Below, in pieces: positions 21,645-32,506 of a DNA stretch of 64,000 bases. The notes under the pieces are model-generated. The model did not search any database. It was given only the letters and a program-made list of their open reading frames with translations, and was not told the DNA's origin. The stretch lies in the NCBI GenBank assembly GCA_019925105.1, contig JAHGAU010000042.1, positions 124,001 through 188,000 of the forward strand. Direction: 5' to 3'. This stretch comes from Niebla homalea. Taxonomy: Eukaryota; Ascomycota; Lecanoromycetes; Lecanorales; Ramalinaceae. Numbering within the stretch: the first letter of the stretch is position 1; the number at the start of each line of letters is the position of its first letter. The position numbers and the translations under genes were made by a program.

Positions 21645-21765
21645 AACTTTTGGCGAACTCTGGTCGCGGACCGCGGCGGACGTGATGGCAAGAACCCTCC
21701 TGTATACTACTCGCGATCCTGTAAGTCGTAAAGTCCGGAGATATGGTTTGTATACTCTACGGTTA
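21645..21765 (+). pseudogene. Relic of a HET-domain gene
   Basis: Positions 21645-21724 match 8449-8528 of the HET gene at about 90% by eye, encoding FWRTLVADRGGRDGKNPPVY. After a 14-base gap, 21739-21763 matches 8711-8735 (DMVCILYG), so about 185 bases are deleted. No HET domain core is nearby. It is a fragment of a duplicated or transferred HET gene lying just beyond the NLR 3' end. Confidence 0.8.
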
Positions 21766-22006
21766 AATGTGAGCTCATCTGCCCGGATGTGAGCTCATTG
21801 ATCCTCCAGCTCTGTCGTTTTTGAGGAGGCTGAACAGATTCTCGTGAGCCTGACATGTGTAGTGCGTGGGTCTGAAGAACCAGCATGGGGAAGGAGCGCA
21901 GCATTCGCCACTAAAGCTTGGGACCTTGCTCCCAATCGTGCTGTATGAGCTTCTTATAAGAGGTCACGCACTAGAAAAGCGTTGCTTAAGTGTTCGGCGA
22001 TTCCAT

Positions 22007-25000
22007 CTAGTTGGAGGATGCCAAACTTTTTTCAGATTCAGCATCGCTACTTCCCGAAGGTTCATCGCCAAAAAGATCCGGCAGAGAGAACGGAGGCTCC
22101 TGTCCTGCTGCGCTTTCAAAGACATTATACGGGGCTTCAAGCTGGTTCCATTGATTGATCAAAGCTTCTTCGATATTATGAGAGGAAGACGCAACAAACA
22201 TGTCGAATTCTTTTTCCAAAAATTCTTTTTCCAAAATTTTCAGCGTCTCGTTGCTGAACCGAGCTTTCAGATTTCTGAGAATTTGCCAATAAGACCTCTT
22301 ATCCTCCTCTCGGTAAGATTCATAAGAGCTGTCCCGTATAGACATAAGCTGCCATAGTTCACGTAACAGATTTGCCCACAATTGCTCCAGGAATGCATCA
22401 TACCGGCCCTCCTTGATGATATTCATGAGATCTTTAGGCACAAGAGAAGAAGGGCAGAGCACCGTTACCCGCGGTTCGCTGAAGCAGTCAACCACGATGG
22501 TCTTGACATCAAGATCCACGAGTTTAGCATAAGGTTTTGAAAGATCATGCGGGATAACGGAACCGGTCTGAAGTCTGAAATTGCTAGGTGGACACTCTAA
22601 GTGATCTCCAATGCACACGCCTTCGGACATCTCAAGTTTCTGCATATACCGCCCGATGGACCTCTGTTGACTACGTGCAAAATTTCTGCCTTGAAGGAAC
22701 ACGGGTACAGCCTGGTAAACACAAGGGCGCTGAAAAGCGGGCCGAAATGGGCCCGGAGAGATGAGGGACATGAGGATCATGCTAGTTCCACTCAAATGCC
22801 GAATGTTCTCGAATCTCGGGGCGATCAGTTGCGCATATTGCCCAGAGCTAAAGTAAGCCTTGACGGTTTGGTGAATAAATTGTACGCACACGGCCTTTCC
22901 ATCTCGGAACGAGAAAGTTTCGAGCAAGCCTGCGGAGCGGGCATTCAGCCGACTATGCTGTTGCCCGGATTTGAGCTCATGTATCTGTGACGAGACAAGA
23001 CCATGTGTTTCTGCAGTATGAGCTGCGACTCTCAGAAATTCAGTTAGTTCCAGTGGTTTGATCGAACAAGCCGAGATCTGAAACATAATGTAAGCCTCGA
23101 GGCGGACTTTGTCGACGCGAGTCTCTGAAACTGCTGTACCACCTCCAGGTGCTTGACCAATGCGAGAGACAGCCCTTGTAAACAAGGCAGAGAGCTCGGT
23201 GGGAATTGTTCTCAACAAATCCTTTGACTCCTCCACCGTGTCCCCTTCCACAAGACCATCGACAAGCTCGTCTACAACAAGACGTACCCAAAGAAAAACT
23301 CCACGGGTTTTCTCGACAATAGCGTCAACAAGATCGCCAAACTCAGCAGTGCCTGTTTCGGTGTATCTTCCGCTGATCTCAGGCTCGATCCGGCCTCTTA
23401 CGTACACATCTATGTCTCGCTTCGTATGTTCGTGAATCGTGATCTGGGGGCAGGACCGAAAAGCGTCACGAAAGATATTCTCCGATCGTGAAGCAAGACA
23501 GAGCCTGATACGAAGCATTGTATCTTCCGGGATATGACAGATGTTGTCTAAGACGTGAAGCAGACTTCTGTGATCGCCATTGTGCTCGTCCAATGCGTCC
23601 ACAAAAAGGCAGAGCTTGAAATATCCAGGCTTCTGGGCAAGTGCTTCAAGAGCTTTCTGTAATGCTTTGAAACTCCATGGGACTTGGAAGTCCGGCACTC
23701 CAAATCCAATATCATGAGCCTCGACGTATGCCTGATAGATGACCGGGAAAGAGTCCTTCGACTGCTTTAAGATTTCGAAGATGATTTCACGAAGAAAACC
23801 TTCAGGAGACTTCTGCATTGATGAACCGCGGTCGTGAAAAAAGTGACCTACGATGATCCAATCACCCTGTGCGTAGGCCATAAGCTTCTCCCTCAACGAT
23901 GGATGGTTCATAGCGAACTTCATTGCTGTTGACTTTCCCGAACCAGGTTTACCTGTAATCCAGAACTTTGGGTTAGTAACTTCGCCTTTCAGCCAAGCTG
24001 AGAATCCCACCTCTTCGCCGAAAATCCAATCATGTGTGTTTGGGTAGGGAGGCTGAATGTTTTCCAGTCGTGCTCCCAGATCGGGAAAATCGAGGGAGCC
24101 CAGACACTTTGAGTAGCTGTCGTGAAATAAAGGATTTTTTAACATCAACCCTACATTGCGGCCATATTTCTGACCTCCTATATGATCAGTCCACCACCGA
24201 TCAAGCACGGCTTGGATTCTTTCAAGACCGACATCATCTAGTGCCGAGAACGCAGCAATGTCTGTATGATTTGCGCGAATAGTCGAAGTTGTTTCACCTG
24301 GATAATTAATGGTTGAAGATGAGCCATCTACAATCCTTACGCCTTTGGTGTCCAGCTCCTCCATGAATGAGTGGACTCGGAGCTTCCCAAGCACAAGGAT
24401 GTTGCCAAAGTCGCTGGCGATCCGGTCCAAGATCTCGGAATTGGGCTGAAGTCCGGCGAGAACCTTGGTGTTGGGTTTCTGCCAAAGCACCCTCGTCATC
24501 TGAAGCACCACTGTAGCTAGGCTTGCAACCCGAGAGCCGCGATGTGGCGTTCCCAGGAAGATCACACCAAGGGTTGCTGGCAGTATCTCATTCACAAATG
24601 TTCGGTCGTTACGAGATATCGCAAGAGCATCCTTGACGACAATTCCGCCTAGGGAATGAGCAATGAAAACGATACTAACGACAAGCAAATTTAGCACTGG
24701 CTTTCCCAGAACTTAGGCCAACTTACGGCTTTGATTTAGCATCGTTCCTTCGCCGGCAGCCAGCGACATCATGCAGCAAACTGTGAGAATGGTTAAAGAT
24801 GGTGGATTGCGAGGTTGAAGAGAAGACGCGCTCTATTTTTACGTCGTAGCCCCAGGTCATCACCCGCGCTTGGGGGCAGATTAGAGGCAGCAAGTCTCGG
24901 GGCCAATAAACCTTTTGCACGGGATCCGCATTAGACTTGCAGGACCAGGTCCTTTCAGGGTGTCCGAAAAGACCATGGACGAAGACTATGTCAAGCTCAT

Positions 25001-25061
25001 GCTGAGAATCATCAGGTTGGTGGACGACTGTCAATCCAATCTCGCGAATTTTGGAGGTCAT
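22007..25061 (-). CDS. NLR-like protein: lipase/esterase N-domain plus NACHT ATPase
   Basis: Predicted join: exon 1 25061..24727, intron 24726..24675 (GTAAGT donor, phase 2), exon 2 24674..22007; 1000 residues. The N-terminal alpha/beta-hydrolase of the PGAP1/SesB type shows LDIVFVHGLFGHPERTW, the nucleophile elbow AHSLGG with Ser119, LGTPHRGS, and a likely catalytic His in ANHTDIAAF near 248. A NACHT NTPase follows: Walker A GKPGSGKST at about 353-361 and Walker B CLFVDALDE near 466-475. No ankyrin, TPR or WD repeats follow; the ~500-residue C-terminus is helical. Fungal lipase-NACHT proteins act in incompatibility and cell-death signalling, with the hydrolase as effector. A relic of a second copy lies at 18.3-18.6 kb, and BTB pseudogene B is ~430 bp beyond the 5' end. 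Confidence 0.92.
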
Positions 25062-25494
25062 GATGCCGCTGAGGAGTTGTAAGACTCATCCAAAGATTGC
25101 GACGGGAATTTTGCTTGGAAGTGGGCTTTCGGCTGGGTAGTCGGCTTCGATCGGGTTCTGCTGCAAGGTAGCCGAGCATCTGACCAATTGGTTTCCATGA
25201 CATCTGCTAGGTACAGCAATGCGGGGTTATCTATGCATCAGCGGTCGACCTGTGGAGAGTCGCCCGAAAAGGCGAGCCCCATCTTCCAATCTCTGTCTCC
25301 CGGATTTCTAGAAGGAAAGCTCTTTATCCTTTCGACGTCAACGACTCTAAAGTTAGGGGCTAGCTGAAGCCTCCAGCTGCCACAAATGCTGTGTTACCTT
25401 TCTGATACAATCCCGCATCCGACTCTTGGTCCCAAGTCTTCCTGCTGTTCTCCTCACCTCTTTGCTCATCTGAAAAAAGGACTTGCTACCCGGC

Positions 25495-26178
25495 GCCTTC
25501 TATTTCCCAAAAGCCATGGCAACATCGACCGCAAATCCAGGGATGGACGCCAGTTGTCGTCTAGTCGTCGACACCTCTACCAATGCTCGCTGATCCTTTC
25601 AATATGCCAAGCCACAAGCAATCGGAAGCATGATAATCGAGGCCTATTCTCCCAAGCAAATGCGAACACATCATCGTAGGGAAGATTCAGATACGGTCGT
25701 CTCAGACCATCGACATCCACAAATGCATCAATGACCTCGTCTCCCAGGTCATAGAAGACCTGATACAAATTTGCGGCTGCCGCCAAGTGCCCCATATTCA
25801 TGGACCACGCCTGTTCCATTGATGCATCCCATTGCGGCTTTGGAAGCAAGCGTCTGCCCACATACAGCCATTGCACCAGTTAATTCACCGTGGCAACGTC
25901 TAGGTCCTTGATTGTTCTTTCTTGCTTTGGCTCTCCGCAAAGCGCTCTTGGAACATGGCTTTGAATACTGGAGAGGCCTCGCAGAGAAGGGTCTCATGGA
26001 CGAAAAAGGTCCTGACTCCTGGCATTGTACATCGAGAGCTCGTTGAAGTCTTGGAGTCAGCTTTAAAGTCGCTGTCGTACATATCATCGTGAGATTGGTC
26101 GTCACCCGCAATCTCGATTGCCTCATCCCCGAGTATGGTGACAATATGGGAAGCACACACCTTGTGCAAAGTGCTCAA
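25495..26178 (-). pseudogene. BTB gene B, degenerate copy of gene A
   Basis: Pieces align along gene A: HIVTILGDEAIEI, FFVHETLLCEASPVFKAMF, then after a frameshift near 25910 TIKDLDVATVN, an in-frame TAA, LVQWLYVGRRLLPKP, a helical stretch to LLVAWHIERISEHW, a TAG, and in another frame LASIPGFAVDVAMAFGK with one more TAG. At least one frameshift and three stops make it non-functional. Gene A has the matching NEFLKWLYRGKRLPEKP and SLPEFASDLAKAFG. Confidence 0.85.
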
Positions 26179-26936
26179 CCCATCCGTACGACTATCAGAT
26201 CAATACGCTAAAGCAGGACTTCAAGCTAGCGGAGGAATATCGCTATTACAGAAGGGATGCGTATGCTCCAGTGTTCCGCAAATGGCAGCGAATTCTTTAC
26301 CAAACATGGGGTCTCGTAGGTCTTAATGGCATGACCAAAGCCATGCCCCTACAACAGTCAATAACAGATGACGCAGCTCAGTCAGAATTAAGCATCTATG
26401 GTGTCTCACTGATCGAGCACAAGTGGAAGAATTGTAAGCGGGGTATGAACTGCAAGACAGTGGACATTACTAAGCAGACTCACTGACTTAGCATGACACA
26501 AGGGCCTTACACGTCATAGTTCAGAGATTTTACAACTCGTGCCATTCGCAGATATATCCTTCACGGAGGTATCTTGGTCACCTTCAGACTGAACGGTCTA
26601 TAAGAAACTGTGCCAAGTATCTCAGTTCAAAACGTGAAGAGCATCCCCTCCATTACGCTCTCATAAAGCTCCATGTCAATTCATACGCTGGTCTGGCTTC
26701 TGATAGAGAAGCTGACTTGATGAAATCGGTCGTGCACAAGCTTGACAGCAATAGAGATATCCCGCCTAGGCAATCTGCTCACGTTCGCATGCTAGTCATT
26801 CCCCAACATCTGACCATCTTCGCTGTCAAGCTGACGAAGAGGCACACATAATACTTCATATACTTCATCCGTTACCATTGAGCTGGATCGTCTCTCGCAA
26901 TCCGCATTCACCCATTCTCAGAGCAAGAAAATGGCC
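26179..26936. other. Intergenic, no gene recognised
   Basis: Between two damaged minus-strand BTB copies; no family found. Confidence 0.45.
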
Positions 26937-27711
26937 CTATCCAGGCAGCGTTTCCTCAGATTCTTCACTTCCATCTTCCCCCTGGTTCTCCCCCACATCC
27001 TCTCTCACCTCCACCTTCACACACTCCCCTGCCTCCTCCGTCTCTCCATCCCCCTCCTCATCCCCTTCCCCATCCTCCTCCTCATCCCTCTCGATCAACA
27101 ACCTCCCCCCACCCCTGCCATGCCACATCCCCAACGCCATCGCCAACTCCCCCGCAAACTCCGGCACCCTCGCCAAAACCTCTTTGGCCTCCTGCGACCC
27201 AAACCAATCATCCCCCCTGACACCATGCCACTCCACCACCAACCTCCTCATCACCGACCCCGCTGCCGTGTTGCCGTATACATAATCGACCAACCCCACT
27301 GGCGGAGGCAGGTGGGTGCGAGCCCAATACTTCGCCACCTCGGCCACCACGGCGTCTCGGAGCTCGGCGACGCCGTAGCGGTCTGCGAGGGCGCCGAGGT
27401 GGGCGAGGGCCAGTGGGAAGGGTGTGGCATCATCTTCGGCGGAAAGTGCTTCCAGAGCGCGGAAGTGTTTCTCGCCGTAATAGAGCCACTGCACGAAACT
27501 GGCGAAGATATGCGGTAAGGTAATGTCGTCAAGGGAGAGGGTGAGGGTTTTCCATTGGCCGGATGGTGGGGTGGGGAGGGCGTCGAAGAGGGATTTGAAG
27601 TAAGGGGAGGAAGGGAGGAGGAGGTTGGAGTGGATGTGGAAGAAGGAAGGGGGGTGTCAGGAGTGGCAGAGGGGGGTTAGGTTGATGAGTAGGATGGGGA
27701 CGTTCTCCATG
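26937..27711 (-). pseudogene. BTB gene C, interrupted by one in-frame stop
   Basis: From the CTTAG acceptor the frame reads MENVPILLINLTP, then a TGA at about residue 18, then FFHIHSNLLLPSSPYFKSLF and the FVQWLYYG helix, continuing to VYGNTAAGSVMRRLVVEWHG and VPEFAGELAMALGMW before a long Glu/Asp-rich tail. Both sides of the TGA are in one frame, so a single substitution (such as CGA to TGA) explains it. The first exon could not be placed with confidence. It may be a young pseudogene or a base error; the GC-rich third positions differ from its neighbours. Confidence 0.65.
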
Positions 27712-28454
27712 CTAAGTGCGGTAGGAGGGGTGTTAGTCACGCTGGGTAGTCTGGTGGTGGAGAACGAGGAGCAGAGACTGGATGAAAAAGGGGAGGAAAG
27801 GAAGTGACTAGTAGCGGGGATTTATGTGTGGTTACGAAGAGAGGGTCCTTGTTTTGACTAGAGCCTTGAGGATGGTACGAATTCGCCGGAGGTATGGACT
27901 TACCTGAATCTACACAGTCTACTCTGGACATCGATACGTTGGGTACGCGAGTGGTTTGACATTGTGGACAAAATGTTGCCAACTTTCGGAAGATGAATGC
28001 CAGTCACACCTCTTTAATTGAATCGACGCGACAGTATAGAAGTAAAATAAGCAGTCTCATATCAAAATTGACACCCAAGACTGCGAGCATGGTTCCTTGG
28101 CAACGAAGTGTCACACGTCTACGCTAATGCAGGCAACCTGTCAGCCTAGTTGCAGGCATGTTGTTACTGAGGCGCCATGCAAGCCATGCCAAGACACTCG
28201 CATTACGCGTGTATATTAAAGCACTCTGCTGTATAACTCAGTACGCCTGGGCATTTCTGCGAGTAGATGTTGTCGTCCGCGCAATCCGTACATCATCCAT
28301 AGATCGATCAATGAATACATGATCTCACACAAATTATTGTGGAAACTGACTCGGCCTACATAACACATTACGAAAGTTCCTTCCTTGACCCTGAGCATTC
28401 CTGCTTTACATAACTAGTACTCGCGGGAGTGCCTCGAATCTCAGAGCATGCTCA
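27712..28454. other. Divergent intergenic region
   Basis: Contains the undetermined 5' part of BTB C and the promoter of BTB D. One candidate first exon for C (ATGTCCAGAG near 27930, with a GTAAGT donor) does not match the frame. Confidence 0.4.
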
Positions 28455-29266
28455 ATGGCTAGTGAGTCTCGCCCAGCCAAGATGCAGAAAAGTGATCGAG
28501 ACTTCGGGTGGGTTTTGTTTTCGATCTCGTATCCCTACTTCTTCATGCTTATTGATTTCGCAGTACGGGCAATAACAGCATGGTAACACTCTTGGTCAAG
28601 GATGAAGAACATGGATCGAATACCTTCACGATCCATGAACATTTACTTTGCAACGCATCGCCATTTTTCAAAGCAGCTCTTCGGGAAGAATATCCTGGAG
28701 AAGGAGAAAAGACGCTGTGCCTGAGAAATGTGGACCAGAACACGGTGAATGATGTCATACCTTGGCTGTATAGTGGACGGTTCCCCCGCGAGATGGGGGA
28801 GCTAGCGCCCGACCGTTTGTATTGGAGCTTGGTTCGGCTGAACAATTTTGCCATCACATACGAAGTCTCTGGCATGACTTCCGAATCTATGACGCTGATC
28901 GACGAGCTTGAGGAGCGGGCACAACAGATGAATGGATTCATACTGCCCGGTGCTGACCACATCTGTGAAGTCTATAAGAATAGCCCCCTCGAGAACCCTT
29001 TGCGCAAACGCCTCTTGGCTCTGTACAGCAGCCATTGCTCATCTACTTGGTTCCTCAACAGAAATATAAACGCGCAATATCCGGAGAAGTGTCCTGATTT
29101 TGTCGTCGATCTGGTTGCAGACCTGGGGAGGAAGCTTCGAGACTCCAAGAACAAGATTCGTGATTCGGAGAACAAAATTTATGATTTGAAGGAAGAAATT
29201 AGTCGATTGGAGGACGAGAAACTGGAGATCAGTAACAAATTAAGGGAAAAGGAAAACTTGTGGTGA
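28455..29266 (+). CDS. BTB/POZ domain protein D with C-terminal coiled coil
   Basis: Join 28455..28507 (53 nt) and 28564..29266, 251 residues; 56-nt phase-2 intron with GTGGGT donor. After the short N-terminus (MASESRPAKMQ...) the BTB domain starts at MVTLLV and contains FTIHEHLLCNASPFFKAALR and VNDVIPWLYSGRF. The second half has CEVYKNSPLENPLRKRLLALY and CPDFVVDLVADLG, the pattern common to the cluster. The last ~45 residues form heptads (SKNKIRDSENKIYDLKEEIS), a coiled coil not seen in the other copies. It is closest to E and F, which follow it on the same strand with equally long first exons. Confidence 0.9.
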
Positions 29267-30263
29267 GCTGCCATCGCCGGAAGGTGTGGATTGTCTAGAT
29301 GGCACACGATAGATTGAAAAGATAGATTTCTACCTAAGCGGCTCATACTATATTTCGATACTCACGCTCTTGAGCGAGCTGAAGTTGATGGAACAGCTGC
29401 AGGTCTAAGGTACAAAAGACAGCAAGATGCATGAGGGTGTTCGCAAGCGCTGATATGAGAAAGCGAGATGATTGGTATTGGGATAGGATCACCACCTGCA
29501 TAGGAGACTGGTGGTGCTCTTCGAGATAGAAATTCAGCACTAATTTCGAGCTTGTGAATTAGGTCTTCTCTCGCATGTTGCTAGGGATTGCATATTCGTA
29601 GAGCAACCAAAGCAAACATTCGGCTCGTCCTACCATTTTCACTTTCTCTAAGCGCAGACTTATCGAGCGCATGATTGTCTTGCAGATTGACATGCATGTA
29701 GATGTATCTAGCGCTGCCCCTAACGTTTCTCGGTTCCAACACAGTTCTCTTGCTGGTGGTCGACATACCAATGTCGACAACAAAGATTGTGTTGTTGAGT
29801 AGCCCTCGGGTCCCAAAAAAAGTTATAGTGACCACCAAAACCCCGGGCGGGAAAGTCCAAATGCTGGTCCCTCACTATAACTTTTTTTTGGTCACCCCCA
29901 AGAGTAGCAAACACCAAGCCTGCTCATCTATCAAACATTCTCTGTCTTCAACACAACTCTGCGTTCACCACAAATTGTCTCCAAAATCAGAGGTTTTATT
30001 TGCAGTCCTCGTACAATGTCAGGGTTTAGGGTGTTGATGACATATGTGTTGGTAAGTGCAGTCCCAACAGGGTCTAGCCGGTCCTAGCCTGGCGCTATCA
30101 AGTGTCGCCGGCTGGGGATATCAGCTTCACTCCTCCACATTCTGTACTTTAGTGTCTTTAGGCAAACGCAATACGCTCTTTACCAGACAATCACCTAAAG
30201 GGCCCCGTACTTTACCATACAACCACTCTTCATATTCATCTTTCGATCGCCTTGGTTCCAACA
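29267..30263. other. Intergenic region with an inverted repeat
   Basis: No gene recognised. The terminal-inverted-repeat-like hairpin at 29812-29891 is listed separately; a small perfect palindrome (gtcgacat-acca-atgtcgac) lies at about 29759-29778. Confidence 0.5.
29812..29891. mobile_element. Possible MITE remnant with ~20-bp inverted termini
   Basis: cccaaaaaaagttatagtga at 29812-29831 is the reverse complement of 29872-29891 except for one base of the poly-A run. Forty bases of GC-rich spacer separate the arms. Short non-coding elements with such termini are typical of miniature inverted-repeat elements of DNA transposons, but I see no clear target-site duplication and no transposase. 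Confidence 0.5.
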
Positions 30264-31006
30264 ATGCCTGATGAATCGGAACCAGCAGAGGATGGCATGA
30301 GTCCTCGAGACCTTAGGTACTAGCTTTCTCGTTGCAATCTGATTCTACCTACTCACAGACGAACGGCAGTATATGCAATGACAGCTTCGTCGAAATCCAA
30401 GTTGCAAGTCAAGATGACAAACCAAACATCTTTCTTATACACGAGCAGCTACTTTGTAACGCATCGCCGTTCTTCAGAGGCGCTTTCCTAGGGAAATTCC
30501 AGGAATCTAAGTTGAAGAAGATGGAACTGGAAGATGTAGAGGTCGAGACAATGGACGAGGTTGTTGTTTGGCTGTACAGTGGCCATTACTCGGACTCCTT
30601 ACGATCTACAAACTATGATCCGAATTACTGGTTGCTGGTCCGCTTGAACACTTTTGCCGAAAGATACTGCATCGCCGGCCTTACCCGAGACGTTGTTTCT
30701 ATCATTATGGATTTCCTGAATTCACAACAGGAAGGCGATGATCTGTTCGAGCTACCCACGGTGAATGACATCAAGGAAGTTTACGACACCAGTCCGCCAA
30801 GTAACTACCTGCGTAAGTTAATTGTTGCTCTATCCGGCGTCCACCTCAATACAGACTGGTACTGGAGTAAGTCATTGACTGTCGAATTCCTAGAGGGGTG
30901 TCCTGCTTTCGCTGTTGAGCTAGCTGCGACCTTGGGCCATAAGCTGGCGCATCCAGAGACTACTATCGAATGGGATAATTCATTCTTCTCTCGAGAAGAT
31001 GACTAG
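30264..31006 (+). CDS. BTB/POZ domain protein E
   Basis: Join 30264..30316 (53 nt) and 30370..31006, 229 residues. The 53-nt intron runs from GTACTA to GGCAG and is phase 2. The BTB domain starts at FVEIQV and contains FLIHEQLLCNASPFFRGAF and MDEVVVWLYSGHY; the second half has KEVYDTSPPSNYLRKLIVAL and CPAFAVELAATLGHKLA. Close to gene D but without its coiled-coil tail. An earlier acceptor (CACAG at 30358) would break the frame, so the later one is preferred. Confidence 0.87.
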
Positions 31007-31662
31007 AATGTACAAAGGCGGTACAGCCAGCAAGCAGGCCGCTACTGGGGATCAGGGAGAGAGATTTACTACAAAACAGCAAGACGTGGCACGGAACGTC
31101 AATGGCTCCGAGAGTTGAAAAATCAGAGATAGTAAAGGTCATCAAGCCTTCAAAAGTAAATAAAACAGTCGAGACCGCCTGTACCAGAAAAGTGAATGCC
31201 CAGGACACTCCTGTCAACGCCGTTCTCACCGCATCAGCGAGCTAAATCCTTTTGATTAGGTGATGTATCACACAGCGTTGCTGATAGACCTTGATGATAC
31301 GTTGCATTACTAGAGCTATGCATATTGAGAACGCACCTCCACCCGTGGGAAAATCTTTGTGCCTCGCAATGTGTAGTGAATATCAGCTTTCCATGGTCTC
31401 GCACTGTGGTTCTCCAGGTATTTTCCAGCATGTAGACAGAACTCTATCGCTATGATAGAATGTTATGTCCTAACCCTTGGAACAAATCTCACAGTTAAAT
31501 TTTGTCCCAGAAGCCTGACATTTCTTTCCAATGACGATCTGCTATATGATCTATACTTTCCCAACTCTATCACACTCAGAAATACCCTGCGGCTCTCGCT
31601 CTCAGAGATTCACCATAGCCTAGACTCCACTTGTAACATTCCATCCGTCCTACCAGTCACCG
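31007..31662. other. Intergenic, no gene recognised
   Basis: Nothing recognisable; promoter of the truncated copy F presumably lies at its end. Confidence 0.45.
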
Positions 31663-31924
31663 ATGGCATCCGAGCGTCAAACCCGCAAACCGCACGTATC
31701 AATCGATCACCTCAGGTGAGCCATCGTAGTTGACACAGTCAAAACCTTATTCTAGCAGTCTCCATAATGACAGCATGGTCACCCTATGGGCCAAAGCTGA
31801 CGTTGACAACCCCGCTGTATTCCTGGTACATTCGAACATCATCTGCGATGCCTCTGCACTCTCCAAACGAATTATGCAAAGCAAGATTGTAATCCGGACC
31901 GATCCGAAGCAGTTGGATTTTTAG
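31663..31924 (+). pseudogene. BTB gene F, truncated after the first third of the domain
   Basis: Exon 1 31663..31715 is 53 nt like D and E; intron 31716..31755 is phase 2 (GTGAGC donor, TCTAG acceptor). The product would be 73 residues: MASERQTRKP..., then MVTLWAKADVDNPAVFLVHSNIICDASALSKRIMQ and a stop soon after. The rest of the BTB domain and the C-terminal half are absent and not found downstream. Either a dead copy or a short protein retaining only the first strands and helix. Its intron signals are intact, suggesting recent truncation. Confidence 0.7.
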
Positions 31925-32506
31925 GCTCACTTCGGACACTAAGCCTTGTCTGTCATGAGAAGTGATATCTCAAGTGAGCGTTTTGCGCCCTAGCTTAGTA
32001 TCCCTGCCTGCATAGTCATCTTACTATGATCTGCAAAATGCTCTGCGAGCGATCTGTTCAACACTTAGCATGGTGCTAAAAATCGAAAACACAGCTGGAT
32101 CGTTTGTAAGAGAGCTATTGCAGTGTCAGGAGTAATTGTAAGGCAATTTCGCAGGTTATCAGGAATTCAGCCTTACAACACCAGCTGTGACATCAGCGAC
32201 GTCACAGCAACAACCTTACAAGCTCGGACGCAGGTTAATGACAATCAACAAACGTGTCACAGATGGGACATATAGGGACCTTTCCTCCCACCTCTCTTCT
32301 TTCCATCCCTGTATTTCGTCTTGTAGCTAGACACTAGTCGATACAAACGATTGCCTTTGACACAAACGCGTTACGTGCCGATGTCAAACAAGTAATTTGC
32401 CAAGACCAGTTTCAATTTACTTCAACGTTTCTCATTACTTTCAGGCAACTTTGTTACTCCATCGTCGACGAATATCGTCGCTGCTCACTCTCTTCATCGA
32501 CCAAAC
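31925..32506. other. Intergenic, no gene recognised
   Basis: No remnant of the missing part of copy F is evident; includes the promoter of gene G. Confidence 0.45.

Noticed and set aside
25495..27711. Repeat-induced point mutation as the cause of BTB decay in B and C
   Set aside because: Some stops fit C-to-T changes (TAG, TGA) but one is a TAA where its relative has GAA, and frameshifts are present; without a computed RIP index the claim is not supported.
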